Below, in pieces: positions 23,779-32,613 of a stretch of DNA of 64,000 bases (positions are counted from its first letter, which is position 1; each line of letters opens with the position of its first letter). Location of the stretch: contig NZ_JAIMID010000014.1 in the NCBI RefSeq assembly GCF_019966535.1, positions 90,414-154,413 of the forward strand, given 5' to 3'. Origin of the DNA: Mesobacterium pallidum. Lineage in GTDB: Bacteria; Pseudomonadota; Alphaproteobacteria; Rhodobacterales; Rhodobacteraceae. The position numbers and the translations under genes were made by a program. The notes below the pieces were generated by a model, which did no database searches, had not been told where the DNA came from, and saw nothing but the letters and a program-made list of their open reading frames with translations.

Positions 23779-23818
23779 CATGGCGGACCGCTGGCCATCC
23801 GGCGGGGCGGGCCTGCCG

Positions 23819-25027
23819 CTAGTCGCCCATCAGCTTGGACAGCGGGTCGTCATCGTCGAAATTCAGCGCCGGCAGGTCCGGGAAATCCGGCAGGTCGTCC
23901 AGCGGCGGAAGATCGGGCAGATCCTCCATCGGGGGCAGATCCGGCAGGTCGTCGAGCGGCGGCAGGTCGGGCAGATCCTCCATCCCCGTGTCAAAGCCGC
24001 CAAAGTCCCCGCCCCCGTCGCCCATGTCGGGCTGGCTGTCCATCGGCGGCAGTTGCGGCAAGTCGCCTGAGCCGCCGCCATCGAAATCGAGCGCGGGGAC
24101 GGCGCCGCTTCCCGCCGCTGCGCCACCGCCGGGTGATTTCGACGCGGCCGCCGGGGCGAGACCGGGCCCGGCATTCAGCTTGAGCGCGCGGAAGCCGTTC
24201 ACCTGGCCCAACTGCCCGACCATGCGCGGGCAGGTCCCGCGGGTGCACAGCCGCACCCTGCTCAGCGCGTCGGGCGGCAGCTCCAGCACCATGCCGGGTG
24301 CCAGCCGTTCCGCCTGCGCCAGGGTCATGGGCAGCGTGGCCAGCACCACGTCCAGCTCCGCCTCCACGTTCTCGAACTCGGCGCCGAAATCGGCCTTGGG
24401 CTTGCCGGTGGGCGGGCGCTCGACCTTTTCCGGCTTTTCCCGCACCGGCAGGGCCAGGGTCAGCTCCCCCTCCTTGGCGCCGCTGTCGAAATCGATCGAC
24501 ATGCGAAAGACCTGCATTTCCGGCGCGGTCAGGATCAGGCCCAGCGTGCGCACGTCCTCGACCATGTCGCCGTAACGAAAGCCGTCGGCCCACCAGCCGT
24601 TGCGATCCTCGGCCAGGTTGATCGACAGGCCCTGCAGCATCTCGTTGACCAGCGGCTCGGAGACGGAGGCATCGGTGCGCGTCGGCTGCCGCTCGGCCGC
24701 GCGGGCGCGCAGCACCTTGCCCATGGTCTGCACCTCGACCAGCGCGGCGACGGTCTGCTGGTCCATCGCGACGGCGCCCATGGCGCCCAGCGGCCCGTCG
24801 GTCAGCAGCAGCAGCATGGAATCATCGAGGCTTTCCAGGAACTCCTCTTGCCCGACGATCTCCTGGTGGATGCCCTGGATGCGCACCGGCAGGCCCCACA
24901 ATTTCTCGGCCGCGCGCGACACGGACAGCCGCAGCGCCTTGGCCGGGGGCATGGCCCGTGCCTCGTGCTGCTGGCGCCCCACCGACGCCTTGCGCCGGAG
25001 GACCCCTGAGATGTCGTTGTCGCTCAT
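23819..25027 (-). CDS. FliM/FliN-family motor-switch-like protein with DLP repeats
   Basis: 402 aa. Residues about 20-190 resemble the FliM middle/SpoA-binding region; a C-terminal SpoA (FliN-like) domain lies at about 205-275 (VEAELDVVLATLPMTLAQAE, then LELPPDALSRVRLC). The final 110 residues are a Gly/Ala/Ser linker followed by acidic repeats of an 18-residue unit such as DLPDLPPLDDLPDLPPM. No other flagellar gene is in the window. The ATG at 25027 lacks a strong ribosome site. It could be a stand-alone FliM/N protein for motor switching or a divergent relative. Confidence 0.75.
   Translation of the reverse strand: MSDNDISGVLRRKASVGRQQHEARAMPPAKALRLSVSRAAEKLWGLPVRIQGIHQEIVGQEEFLESLDDSMLLLLTDGPLGAMGAVAMDQQTVAALVEVQTMGKVLRARAAERQPTRTDASVSEPLVNEMLQGLSINLAEDRNGWWADGFRYGDMVEDVRTLGLILTAPEMQVFRMSIDFDSGAKEGELTLALPVREKPEKVERPPTGKPKADFGAEFENVEAELDVVLATLPMTLAQAERLAPGMVLELPPDALSRVRLCTRGTCPRMVGQLGQVNGFRALKLNAGPGLAPAAASKSPGGGAAAGSGAVPALDFDGGGSGDLPQLPPMDSQPDMGDGGGDFGGFDTGMEDLPDLPPLDDLPDLPPMEDLPDLPPLDDLPDFPDLPALNFDDDDPLSKLMGD
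23889..23990 (-). repeat. 54-bp in-frame tandem repeat (18-residue DLP unit)
   Basis: Two copies of a 54-bp unit begin at 23889 and 23943 with only a few mismatches. They encode alternating Asp-Leu-Pro motifs in the tail of the FliM/N-like protein. Repeat length is a multiple of three, so copy-number change would keep the frame. Confidence 0.75.
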
Positions 25028-25114
25028 AGCCAGATCACGGCCCCTGGTTCTGCAGGGGCAAACTATCCGTGATTTGGTTACGATAGGCTAAATGCCGCCC
25101 GGACCGGCCGCAGT

Positions 25115-27799
25115 TTATTGCGCCGCCAGGGCCAGGTGCGCGGGCAGGCGCACGCGGAAGGCGGCCCCGCCCTGCCCCGGCAGGTAGGTGATGTCGCCGC
25201 CCAGCCGCGTCATGATCTCGCGGCAGATGGCAAGGCCCAGCCCGGCCCCGCCGGCCTTCTGTTCGCCAAGGCGCGAGAATTTTTCAAAGATCAGGTCCTG
25301 CGCCTCTTTCGGGATGCCCGAGCCGTTGTCGATGAAATCCACCACCACGCCACCTTCGCGCCGGCTGACGGCGATGGTCAGGCGCGGCTGCGTGGCATCG
25401 CAATACTTGCGCGCATTGGCGATGAGGTTGATGAAGACCTGCGCCAACCGGTCAAGATCGCTGGCCAGCACCTGGTCTTCCTGCGCCTTGTCGCGGCGGA
25501 TCTCGAGCCGCCGCCCACCCTCGCCCGCCGAGGCGGAGGCGACCGCCTGGTCCAGAACGACCGACAGGTTGCCGCGCCGGATATTCAGGCTGACCTGGCC
25601 GTTCTCCAGCACCGAAAGGTCCAGCAGGTCGTCCAGCAGCCGGGTCAGCCGCAGGCTTTCATCATGGATGACCGAGGCATAGCGGTTCTGCTCCTCCTCG
25701 GTCAGCTCCATGTCGCGCAGGATCTCGGAGAACGCGCGGATCGAGGTCATGGGCGTGCGCAGCTCGTGGCTGATCTGGCTCAGGAAGGCATCCTTCTGCA
25801 CCGACAGCCGCGTCAGCTTGTCGTTGGCCTCGCGCAGTTGGCGGGCGGTGCGGCTCAGCTCCTGGCTCTGCGCCTCGAGCCGCGAGGAATATTCCATCAT
25901 CTGCGCCGTCTCGTCGGCCACGGCCATCAGGTCCTGCACCGACACCGACATGCCGCCGACCAGCTGGCCGATCATCGCATGGGCCGTGGCCGCACCGACC
26001 GAGCCCGACAGCTGGCGTTCGAGCCGTTGCAGGAACTCGGGGCTGGGTTCGGGCAGGTAGCCCTTGATCCCCTGCCGCTCGGCCTCGGACCGGAACAGGG
26101 TCTGCGCCTCGGCCGAGCCAAGGATGCGCTGCGCCATGATCAACAGGTCCTCGGATTGCGCGGCCCCACCCTGCCAACTGCGCGGCGACATGGAATGGTC
26201 GAAGACGTTGACCATCTGCGCACCCTGCAACCGTTCCAGCGGCGACGGGAACGTCACCAGCGAGACGACGAAGAAGGTGGTCGCGTTCAGCAGCATCGAC
26301 CAGAGCACCGCGTGGACCAGCGGGTCGAGCCCGGCGATGCCGAACAGCGCCTGCGGCCGAAGCCAGCCGAGGCCCCAGGGGCCGGATTCGAGCAATCCGG
26401 GCGGCATGATCGCCGGGCCGAAGCTGGGCAGGAACAGGCTGTAGGCCCAGATCGCGAAGCCGACGAGCAGCCCCGACATGGCCCCGAACCGGGTCGCGCC
26501 GCGCCAGAAAAGCCCGCCCAGCAGGGCCGGCAGCACCTGGGCCACGCCGGTAAAGCTGATCAGGCCGATGGCCGCCAGCGCCGCGCCGCCGCCCGACATG
26601 CGATAATAAAGGTAGCCCAGCAGCAGCACGCCCGCGATCGCCACCCGCCGCGACAGGATCACCACGTTGCGCACGTCGCCCGACCGGGTCGCGCCCGCGG
26701 TCGAGAACCGCAGCCACAGCGGCATGACCACGTGGTTCGACACCATCGTCGCCAGCGCCAGCGAGGCGACGATCACCATGGAGGTGGCCGAGGAAAACCC
26801 GCCGAGGAAGGACAGCATCGCCAGCCCCTCCTGCCCCTGGCTCAGCGGCACGGTCAGCACGAACAGGTCGGGGTTCGCGCCCTCGGGCATCAGGTCGAGG
26901 CCCACGACCGCGATGGGCACGACAAAGAGGCTCATGAGCATCACGTACAGCGGAAAGGCCCAGCCGGCGGTGCGCAGATGGTCCTCGTTCTCGTTCTCGA
27001 CCACCAGCACCTGGAACATGCGTGGCAGGGTCAGGAAGGCCGCGGCCGACAGGAAGATCAGCGCCGCCCAGCGCCCGCCGTCGACCTGCCAGGTGCCGAG
27101 GGTCGAGGCGTCGATCCTGTCGAGGGTGGCGGAGACGCCTCCGCCCAGCCCCCAGACGACGAAGATGCCGACGGCCAGCAGCGCGAACAGCTTGACCACC
27201 GCCTCGACCGCGATGGCCATGACGACGCCGTGATGGCGTTCGTTGGCGTCAAGGTTGCGGGTGCCGAAGATCACGGTAAAGACCGCCAGCCCGGCGGCCA
27301 CGGCCAGCGCGTTGGAATTGGGGTCGGTCGACAGCGGCGCCCGGGCATCGGCGGCGGCGAAGGTGGCGAAACTCAGCGTAACCGACTGAAGTTGCAGCGC
27401 GATATAAGGCGTCGTCCCCACGACTGCCAGCAGCGTGACCATCACCGCCAGCGTGTTCGACTTGCCGAAGCGCGACGAGATGAGGTCGGCGACGGAAGTG
27501 ATCCGCTGCGACCGGCCCACGCGGACCATCTTGCGCAGCACCCACCACCAGCCGACCATGACGATCGACGGGCCAAGGTAGATCGTCACATATTCCAGCC
27601 CCGACCGCGCGGCATAGCCGACCGCGCCGTAGAAGGTCCAGGCGGTGCAGTAGATCGACAGCGACAGCGTGTAGACCATGGGCAGGCGCAGCCAGCCGCC
27701 CTGCCCGCGCTTGGCCGCGCGTTCGGCGATGAAGGCCACGCCGAAGAGGAAGACGACATAGGCGATGCAGACCGCGACCAGCAGGTTGAGAGAGGTCAT
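25115..27799 (-). CDS. SSS-transporter/histidine kinase hybrid (CbrA/CrbS-like)
   Basis: 894 aa. Residues about 1-500 are a sodium:solute symporter (SLC5) domain with a dozen or more helices (for example SIYCTAWTFYGAVGYAARSG). A STAC-type linker follows (LERQLSGSVGAATAHAMIGQ), then a coiled coil and a HisKA domain with H678 in SQISHELRTPMTS and a HATPase domain (NLIANARKYC, DNGSGIP, GAGLGLAI). There is no PAS and no fused receiver, unlike classical CrbS/CbrA. Such kinases control acetate or other carboxylate use. The ATG overlaps the upstream small gene by 4 bases and has GGAGGGGCGGAA. Confidence 0.93.
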   Translation of the reverse strand: MTSLNLLVAVCIAYVVFLFGVAFIAERAAKRGQGGWLRLPMVYTLSLSIYCTAWTFYGAVGYAARSGLEYVTIYLGPSIVMVGWWWVLRKMVRVGRSQRITSVADLISSRFGKSNTLAVMVTLLAVVGTTPYIALQLQSVTLSFATFAAADARAPLSTDPNSNALAVAAGLAVFTVIFGTRNLDANERHHGVVMAIAVEAVVKLFALLAVGIFVVWGLGGGVSATLDRIDASTLGTWQVDGGRWAALIFLSAAAFLTLPRMFQVLVVENENEDHLRTAGWAFPLYVMLMSLFVVPIAVVGLDLMPEGANPDLFVLTVPLSQGQEGLAMLSFLGGFSSATSMVIVASLALATMVSNHVVMPLWLRFSTAGATRSGDVRNVVILSRRVAIAGVLLLGYLYYRMSGGGAALAAIGLISFTGVAQVLPALLGGLFWRGATRFGAMSGLLVGFAIWAYSLFLPSFGPAIMPPGLLESGPWGLGWLRPQALFGIAGLDPLVHAVLWSMLLNATTFFVVSLVTFPSPLERLQGAQMVNVFDHSMSPRSWQGGAAQSEDLLIMAQRILGSAEAQTLFRSEAERQGIKGYLPEPSPEFLQRLERQLSGSVGAATAHAMIGQLVGGMSVSVQDLMAVADETAQMMEYSSRLEAQSQELSRTARQLREANDKLTRLSVQKDAFLSQISHELRTPMTSIRAFSEILRDMELTEEEQNRYASVIHDESLRLTRLLDDLLDLSVLENGQVSLNIRRGNLSVVLDQAVASASAGEGGRRLEIRRDKAQEDQVLASDLDRLAQVFINLIANARKYCDATQPRLTIAVSRREGGVVVDFIDNGSGIPKEAQDLIFEKFSRLGEQKAGGAGLGLAICREIMTRLGGDITYLPGQGGAAFRVRLPAHLALAAQ

Positions 27800-28089
27800 T
27801 TCCGCCCCTCCGCCTCTTCGCTGTCGCGCGAGCTGCGCAAGCGGTGCGACAGCAGCGCCGAGAGCAGGATCAGGACAGTCCAGGAGGCGAAGAGATAGAC
27901 GATGGCCCGCGAATCCGCGACCTCTCCGCGGGGCCAGAGCAGCGGCAGCAGGAACAGCGCCAGCGCCAGCACGGGCAGCAGGCGGATCGCATCGACCAGC
28001 CGGCGCTGGCGGTAGTGGCGCGTATGCAGGAAGACCGGGCCAGCCGGCTCACGCGGCGGGGGCAAGGGGCGCTGGTCGGGATCGCTCAT
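27796..28089 (-). CDS. Hypothetical two-helix membrane protein in kinase operon
   Basis: 97 aa: a Pro-rich cytoplasmic start, hydrophobic segments at about 35-52 and 60-80 (RLLPVLALALFLLPLLW and YLFASWTVLILLSALL) and a charged end. Encoded between the receiver and the SSS kinase with a 4-base overlap to the kinase, so probably an accessory subunit of the sensor. Small companion proteins of this sort often occur beside SSS kinases; its role is unknown. Confidence 0.75.
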   Translation of the reverse strand: MSDPDQRPLPPPREPAGPVFLHTRHYRQRRLVDAIRLLPVLALALFLLPLLWPRGEVADSRAIVYLFASWTVLILLSALLSHRLRSSRDSEEAEGRK

Positions 28090-28105
28090 GCCGCCCCCAT
28101 GGCGC

Positions 28106-28474
28106 TCAGGCCCGGGCCAGGTCGCGCACCGCCTCGAGCATCTCGGCGTTCGAGAACGGCTTGGTCATGAAGCGCGACGCGCCGATGCGCTCGGCGGTCT
28201 CGCGGTCCTTGGTCTGGCCGCGGGCGGTCAGCATCAGCACCGGCAGGCCCTCGGTCGCCGGGCGCTCGCGCAGCTCCTGCAGGATCTCGTAGCCCGAGCG
28301 GCCGGGCAGCATCACGTCGAGGATCACGAGGTCCGGGTTCGCCGCGCCGATTGCGTCGATCGCGGTCTGGCCGTCGGAATGCGTGTCCACCCGCCACCCG
28401 TCGCGGGTCAGGATGAATCGGATCGCCTCGATGATGTTCGGCTCATCCTCGACAAGCATCACGTGTTTCGCCAT
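28106..28474 (-). CDS. Single-domain response regulator
   Basis: 122-aa receiver with no output domain. Acid pocket D9/D10 region (MLVEDEPN), phosphoacceptor D53 (VILDVMLPG), T83 (MLTARG) and K105 (MTKPFS) are all present. The ATG at 28474 has a GGGGGAGAG site; the longer frame adds a basic extension without domain. It is the first gene of the kinase operon, so it is the likely partner of the SSS kinase; lacking a DNA-binding domain, it must act through protein contact. Confidence 0.92.
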   Translation of the reverse strand: MAKHVMLVEDEPNIIEAIRFILTRDGWRVDTHSDGQTAIDAIGAANPDLVILDVMLPGRSGYEILQELRERPATEGLPVLMLTARGQTKDRETAERIGASRFMTKPFSNAEMLEAVRDLARA

Positions 28475-28561
28475 CTCTCCCCCCAAAGACGTCCCTCCGC
28501 GCCGGCGCATGCCCCTCAACATGCGCTGACGCAATCGTTATCGCGCTATTGTGGGGGCAAG

Positions 28562-29851
28562 TCAAAACCCCTCTGCCAGGATTGACGGCTCGCGGCGGCC
28601 GGGGCAATCGCCCTGCGGGCAAATCCGACAACCCACGCCCACCGCGCGGGGGCTGGGATCGGGTCCACGCAGGGGGACCAGCAGCATCGTCGCCTCGAGC
28701 AGCGGCGCACTGTTGGGCTGCGGCGCCGCAACCGGGAGGGCGATGGCCCAGGCCTCGAACAGGCCGCCGTCGCGGCCGGCCTGGCGCAACACCTGGCGCA
28801 CCGGGACATGGGCGCAACCGAAGGCCGCGAAAAGCGGCCAGAGCGGACAGGCGGCGCCGAACCGCGGCAGGGCGAAGCCGCTGACCGGGCGGCGGAAGAT
28901 CAGCGCGCCCGAGGCGTCCGATATGGCAAGGCCCAGGTCCGCGCCGACCACCTCGCGCGGCAGCGCGGCGAGGCGGCGCATGGCGGTGGCGGCATCGGTG
29001 CCGAAGCGCGCGGCCAGCGCCAGCGGGTCGGGGCGGCCGCCCGTCTCGGCCAGCGCCGCGCGGACCGCGTCGAGCGGCATGCGCGCGGCATCGGCAGCAT
29101 AGCGGGCCGCGTGCGTGTCGAGGATATGCCGCGCGGCCGGGCTTTCGATGTCCTCGGCCCCGTTCAGCGCGGCGCCCTCCTCCAGCTCGTTCAGGTGGAA
29201 CCCGCGCGCCGACAGGAACCGCTCGGCCTCTTCCTGCGGGGCCGCCGCCTCGGCCGCGGCATCCTCGGCCCGGTCGAGGTAAGCCACCAGCGCCTGGCTG
29301 GACGCGGCCAGCCGGCCCGCATCCTCGTTGAGGTTGCGGTGGAACCGCTCGCGCCATTCGGCGGCGATGTTGCGATCCTCGGCCAGGATCGACGCGGTCG
29401 AGCGGATCGCGGTCACGGTCGACAGCACCTCGTGCATGGCGGCGGCCAGGTGGGGGTCGTGGGTCAGCCGGTCCGACAGGGTATCCACGGAATGCTCGAG
29501 CGCGCGGATGCGGCGGTGCTGCTCGGCAACCAGGCCGGCCCAGCCGGGAAACCGGCCGGCAAATTCCTCCACCCGGTCCAGTTCGGCCCCGCGAGACGTC
29601 GCCTCGGCCGCCGTCTCGCGCAGCTCGGCAAGATGCGTGGCCTCGGCGCCCTCGGTCAGGAGCGAGGGCTCAACCCCCAGCGCCTCGGCGATCTTGAGCA
29701 GCAGCTTTCCACCGATTCTGCGGCGGTTGTGCTCGATAAGATTCAGGTAGGATGCAGAGATACCGACCGCTTGCGCTAACTGCGACTGCCGCATCTGACG
29801 CAACGTCCTGCGTTCGCGGATCCGGGTGCCTGTCAGGATGTCACGGGGCAT
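28562..29851 (-). CDS. ScfR-family short-chain acyl-CoA transcriptional regulator
   Basis: 429 aa. N-terminal XRE HTH at about 8-65 (RERRTLRQMRQSQLAQAVGI, then SASYLNLIEHNRR), helical middle, and the C-terminal short-chain fatty acyl regulator region ending in the family's Cys-containing CRICPQGDCPGRREP. It lacks a clear ImmA HExxH motif in the region I can see. Relatives (RamB, PccR) respond to acetate/propionate-derived CoA esters. It is divergent from the importer-acs operon and shares its promoter region, so that operon is the probable target. Confidence 0.9.
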   Translation of the reverse strand: MPRDILTGTRIRERRTLRQMRQSQLAQAVGISASYLNLIEHNRRRIGGKLLLKIAEALGVEPSLLTEGAEATHLAELRETAAEATSRGAELDRVEEFAGRFPGWAGLVAEQHRRIRALEHSVDTLSDRLTHDPHLAAAMHEVLSTVTAIRSTASILAEDRNIAAEWRERFHRNLNEDAGRLAASSQALVAYLDRAEDAAAEAAAPQEEAERFLSARGFHLNELEEGAALNGAEDIESPAARHILDTHAARYAADAARMPLDAVRAALAETGGRPDPLALAARFGTDAATAMRRLAALPREVVGADLGLAISDASGALIFRRPVSGFALPRFGAACPLWPLFAAFGCAHVPVRQVLRQAGRDGGLFEAWAIALPVAAPQPNSAPLLEATMLLVPLRGPDPSPRAVGVGCRICPQGDCPGRREPSILAEGF

Positions 29852-29920
29852 CGAAATTTTCCGTAAGTATCAAGGGGTTTCTGCGACGCAAAAAAACTTC
29901 TTTACAGCTTGACGCCTGAC

Positions 29921-29950
29921 CTTGTGCATTTGTTTACAAAAAAACACAAG
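29921..29950. promoter_or_regulatory. Candidate ScfR operator
   Basis: An imperfect 30-bp palindrome with outer arms CTTGTG/CACAAG and a perfect inner pair TTTGT-tt-ACAAA (29929-29940). It lies in the 216-bp space between scfR and the divergent importer operon, in an AT-rich patch. TTTG/CAAA half-sites are typical for this regulator family. Further toward the importer no clear -35/-10 pair stands out. Confidence 0.5.
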
Positions 29951-30067
29951 TCATGAAAGCACTTGTTGCGCGATTTACCACCTTCCCGCCATAGTACCTT
30001 TGCACGAACGTGCGTGCCGTCTGGGTTGAGGAGCCCCGCCGGCGCATTCACCAAACGGGAGGATTTC

Positions 30068-31420
30068 ATGTCCAAATCGAACATCACGCGCCGTGGTGCC
30101 CTCAAGACCGGTGCCGTTGCCGGTGCAGGCCTCGCGCTGCCGACGATCTTTACCGCGTCGTCCGCCGCTGCCTTCACCAACGAGCCGACCGGCGGGACCG
30201 TCACGCTGGGCTTCAACGTGCCCCAGACCGGCCCCTATGCCGACGAGGGCCTTGACGAGCTGCGCGCACAGGAACTGGCCGTCCAGCACCTGAACGGCGA
30301 AGGCGACGGCGGCATGCTGAACACCTTCTCGTCCAAGGCGCTCGACGGCACCGGCATCCTGGGCAAGAAGGTCCAGTTCGTCACCGGCGACACGCAGACC
30401 AAATCGGACGCCGCACGCGCATCGGCCAAGTCGATGATCGAAAAAGACGGCGCGATCATGATCAACGGCGGCTCTTCCTCGGGCGTGGCCGTGGCTGTTC
30501 AGGGCCTCTGCCAGGACGCCGGCGTGATGTTCATGGCGGGCCTCACCCACTCGAACGACACCACCGGCAAGGACCGCAAGCGCAACGGCTTCCGCCACTT
30601 CTTCAACGCCTACATGTCGGGCGCCGCGCTGGCACCGGTGCTGGCCAAGGCCTACGGGTCCGAGCGTCGCGCCTACCACCTGACCGCCGATTACACCTGG
30701 GGCTGGACGCAGCAGGAATCGATCGCGGCCGCGACCGAGGCTATGGGCTGGGAGACCGTCAACAACGTACTGACGCCGCTGGCCTCGACCGACTTCTCGT
30801 CCTACATCGCGCCGGTGCTGAACTCGGGCGCCGATGTGCTGGTCCTGAACCATTACGGCGGGAACATGATCAACTCGCTGACCCAGGCCGTTCAGTTCGG
30901 CCTGCGCGACAAGATGGTCAACGGCAAGCAGTTCGAGATCGTCGTGCCGCTGTATTCGGAGCTGATGGCAGAAGGCGCCGGCGAGAACGTGCAGGGCGTG
31001 TTCGGCTCGATGAACTGGAACTGGCAGCTGACGGACGAGGGCACCAAGGCCTTCGTGAAGTCCTTCGGTGAAAAGTACGGCCGTCCGCCGTCGAACTCGG
31101 CCCATACCTGCTACGTGCAGACCCTGCTCTATGCAGACGCCGTGGCCCGTGCCGGGTCGTTCAACCCCTGCGCCGTGGTCGAGGCCCTCGAAGGCTTCGA
31201 ATTCGACGGGCTGGGCAACGGCCCGACGCTCTACCGTGCCGACGACCACCAGTGCTTCAAGGACGTGCTGGTCATGAAGGGGAAAGAGAACCCCGCCAAC
31301 CAGTTCGACATCCTCGAAGTGGTCGAAGTCACCCCGCGCGCGCAGGTCGAATACGCGCCGGATCACCCGATGTTCGGCGGCGCCGAAGCCAGCCTGGGTG
31401 AGTGCAACAGCGGCGCGTAA
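30068..31420 (+). CDS. LIV-type ABC substrate-binding protein, probable Tat substrate
   Basis: 450-aa Peripla_BP_6 protein. The N-terminus KSNITRRGALKTGAVAGAGL has a twin-Arg followed by a moderately hydrophobic segment, so export by Tat is likely, with cleavage near SSAAAFT. The core starts GTVTLGFNVPQTGPYADEG. CGGGAGGATTTC precedes the ATG. It heads an operon of two permeases, two ATPases and acetyl-CoA synthetase and is divergent from scfR, which suggests a short-chain carboxylate or its amide as ligand rather than a branched-chain amino acid. Confidence 0.92.
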   Translation: MSKSNITRRGALKTGAVAGAGLALPTIFTASSAAAFTNEPTGGTVTLGFNVPQTGPYADEGLDELRAQELAVQHLNGEGDGGMLNTFSSKALDGTGILGKKVQFVTGDTQTKSDAARASAKSMIEKDGAIMINGGSSSGVAVAVQGLCQDAGVMFMAGLTHSNDTTGKDRKRNGFRHFFNAYMSGAALAPVLAKAYGSERRAYHLTADYTWGWTQQESIAAATEAMGWETVNNVLTPLASTDFSSYIAPVLNSGADVLVLNHYGGNMINSLTQAVQFGLRDKMVNGKQFEIVVPLYSELMAEGAGENVQGVFGSMNWNWQLTDEGTKAFVKSFGEKYGRPPSNSAHTCYVQTLLYADAVARAGSFNPCAVVEALEGFEFDGLGNGPTLYRADDHQCFKDVLVMKGKENPANQFDILEVVEVTPRAQVEYAPDHPMFGGAEASLGECNSGA

Positions 31421-31442
31421 GCCGTTTCCGCAAAACCGAGAC

Positions 31443-31499
31443 CCGGCCGCATCCTTCGGGATGTGGCCGGACCCGAACCGGGGGCGCGCGCGTCCCCGG
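31443..31499 (+). promoter_or_regulatory. Two intercistronic stem-loops after the binding-protein gene
   Basis: First: CCGGCCGCATCC-ttcg-GGATGTGGCCGG (31443-31470), a 12-bp stem with one G-U pair capped by a UUCG tetraloop. Second: CCGGGG/CCCCGG enclosing a GC-alternating loop (31478-31499). No T-run. Likely stabilise the binding-protein mRNA and lower permease expression. Confidence 0.7.
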
Positions 31500-31533
31500 C
31501 CCTTATAGCTTTTACCGAAAGGTGGGGACAGAG

Positions 31534-32610
31534 ATGGACGCCGTCATCCTTCAAATCCTGAACGGGCTCGACAAGGGATCGGCCTATGCGCTGATCGCGC
31601 TTGGGCTTACCCTGATCTTCGGCACCCTGGGCGTCGTGAACTTTGCCCACGGGGCCCTGTTCATGATCGGCGCCTTTTGTGCCGTCACCCTGCAAAAGAT
31701 CTTCACGCTGTCGTTCCAGGTGGTCGACGAGACGCAGAAGGATTTCCTGGGCAATCCGCTCAAGGTCGACATGCCCTATGTCGAGGCCTGGTTTGGAGAA
31801 AGTTTCGGAGGCGGGCTGATCGAATGGTCGGTGCCGCTGGCCATCCTGTTCTCGATCCCGGTCATGCTGTTCGTCGGCTACGCGATGGAGCGCGGCCTGA
31901 TCAAGCATTTCTACAAGCGTCCCCATGCCGACCAGATCCTCGTGACCTTCGGCCTGGCCATCGTGCTGCAGGAAATCATCAAGGCCAATTTCGGCGCCAA
32001 CCCGATCCAGACGCCGGCGCCGGACATGTTCCGCGGATCGGCCGATATCGGCATGCTGCTGGGCTTTGACGCCAACACCATCATCTATCCCTACTGGCGG
32101 ATGATCTACTTTGCCTTCGCCGCCATCGTGATCGGCGCGGTCTTTGCCTTCTTGCAGTTCACCACCTTCGGGATGGTCGTCCGGGCCGGCATGGCCGACC
32201 GCGAGACCGTGGGCCTTCTGGGCATCAACATCGACAAGCGGTTCACCATCATGTTCGGCATCGCGGCGGCGGTCGCGGGGATGGCGGGCGTCATGTACGC
32301 GCCGATCAACTCGCCAAACTACCACATGGGCATGGACTTCCTCGTGCTGTCGTTCGTGGTGGTGGTCGTCGGCGGCATGGGCTCCCTGCCCGGCGCCGTG
32401 GCCGCGGGCTTCCTGCTGGGGATCCTCGAATCCTTCGCCTCGAACTCGACCTTCAAGGGCTACATCGTGGACTTCCTGTACCTGAACGGGACCTTCACCG
32501 AAAAGCTCATCCAGGGTCTGGACCAGATCATCATCTACCTGGTCGCGATCATCATTCTGCTCACCCGTCCGCGTGGCCTCATGGGTCGCAAGGGCGTGAT
32601 GGAGGACTAA
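31534..32610 (+). CDS. LIV-type ABC permease (LivH-like)
   Basis: 358-aa membrane subunit, longer than average LivH because of an extra loop at about residues 50-95 (VVDETQKDFLGNPLKVDM). Family features are LGLTLIFGTLGVVNFAHGAL near the N-terminus and VVVVGGMGSLPGAVAAGFLL near residue 275. The ATG at 31534 has AAAGGTGGGGACAGAG; the earlier in-frame start lies in the stem-loop region and is rejected. Confidence 0.92.
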   Translation: MDAVILQILNGLDKGSAYALIALGLTLIFGTLGVVNFAHGALFMIGAFCAVTLQKIFTLSFQVVDETQKDFLGNPLKVDMPYVEAWFGESFGGGLIEWSVPLAILFSIPVMLFVGYAMERGLIKHFYKRPHADQILVTFGLAIVLQEIIKANFGANPIQTPAPDMFRGSADIGMLLGFDANTIIYPYWRMIYFAFAAIVIGAVFAFLQFTTFGMVVRAGMADRETVGLLGINIDKRFTIMFGIAAAVAGMAGVMYAPINSPNYHMGMDFLVLSFVVVVVGGMGSLPGAVAAGFLLGILESFASNSTFKGYIVDFLYLNGTFTEKLIQGLDQIIIYLVAIIILLTRPRGLMGRKGVMED

Positions 32611-32613
32611 TCC

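Noticed and set aside
23889..23990. Tandem repeat considered as a CRISPR-like array
   Set aside because: Repeats are in frame, unspaced and protein-coding, without unique spacers.
25118..27898. 926-codon plus-strand frame opposite the sensor kinase
   Set aside because: His/Arg/Gln-rich antisense frame without motifs; the opposite strand encodes a full SSS kinase.
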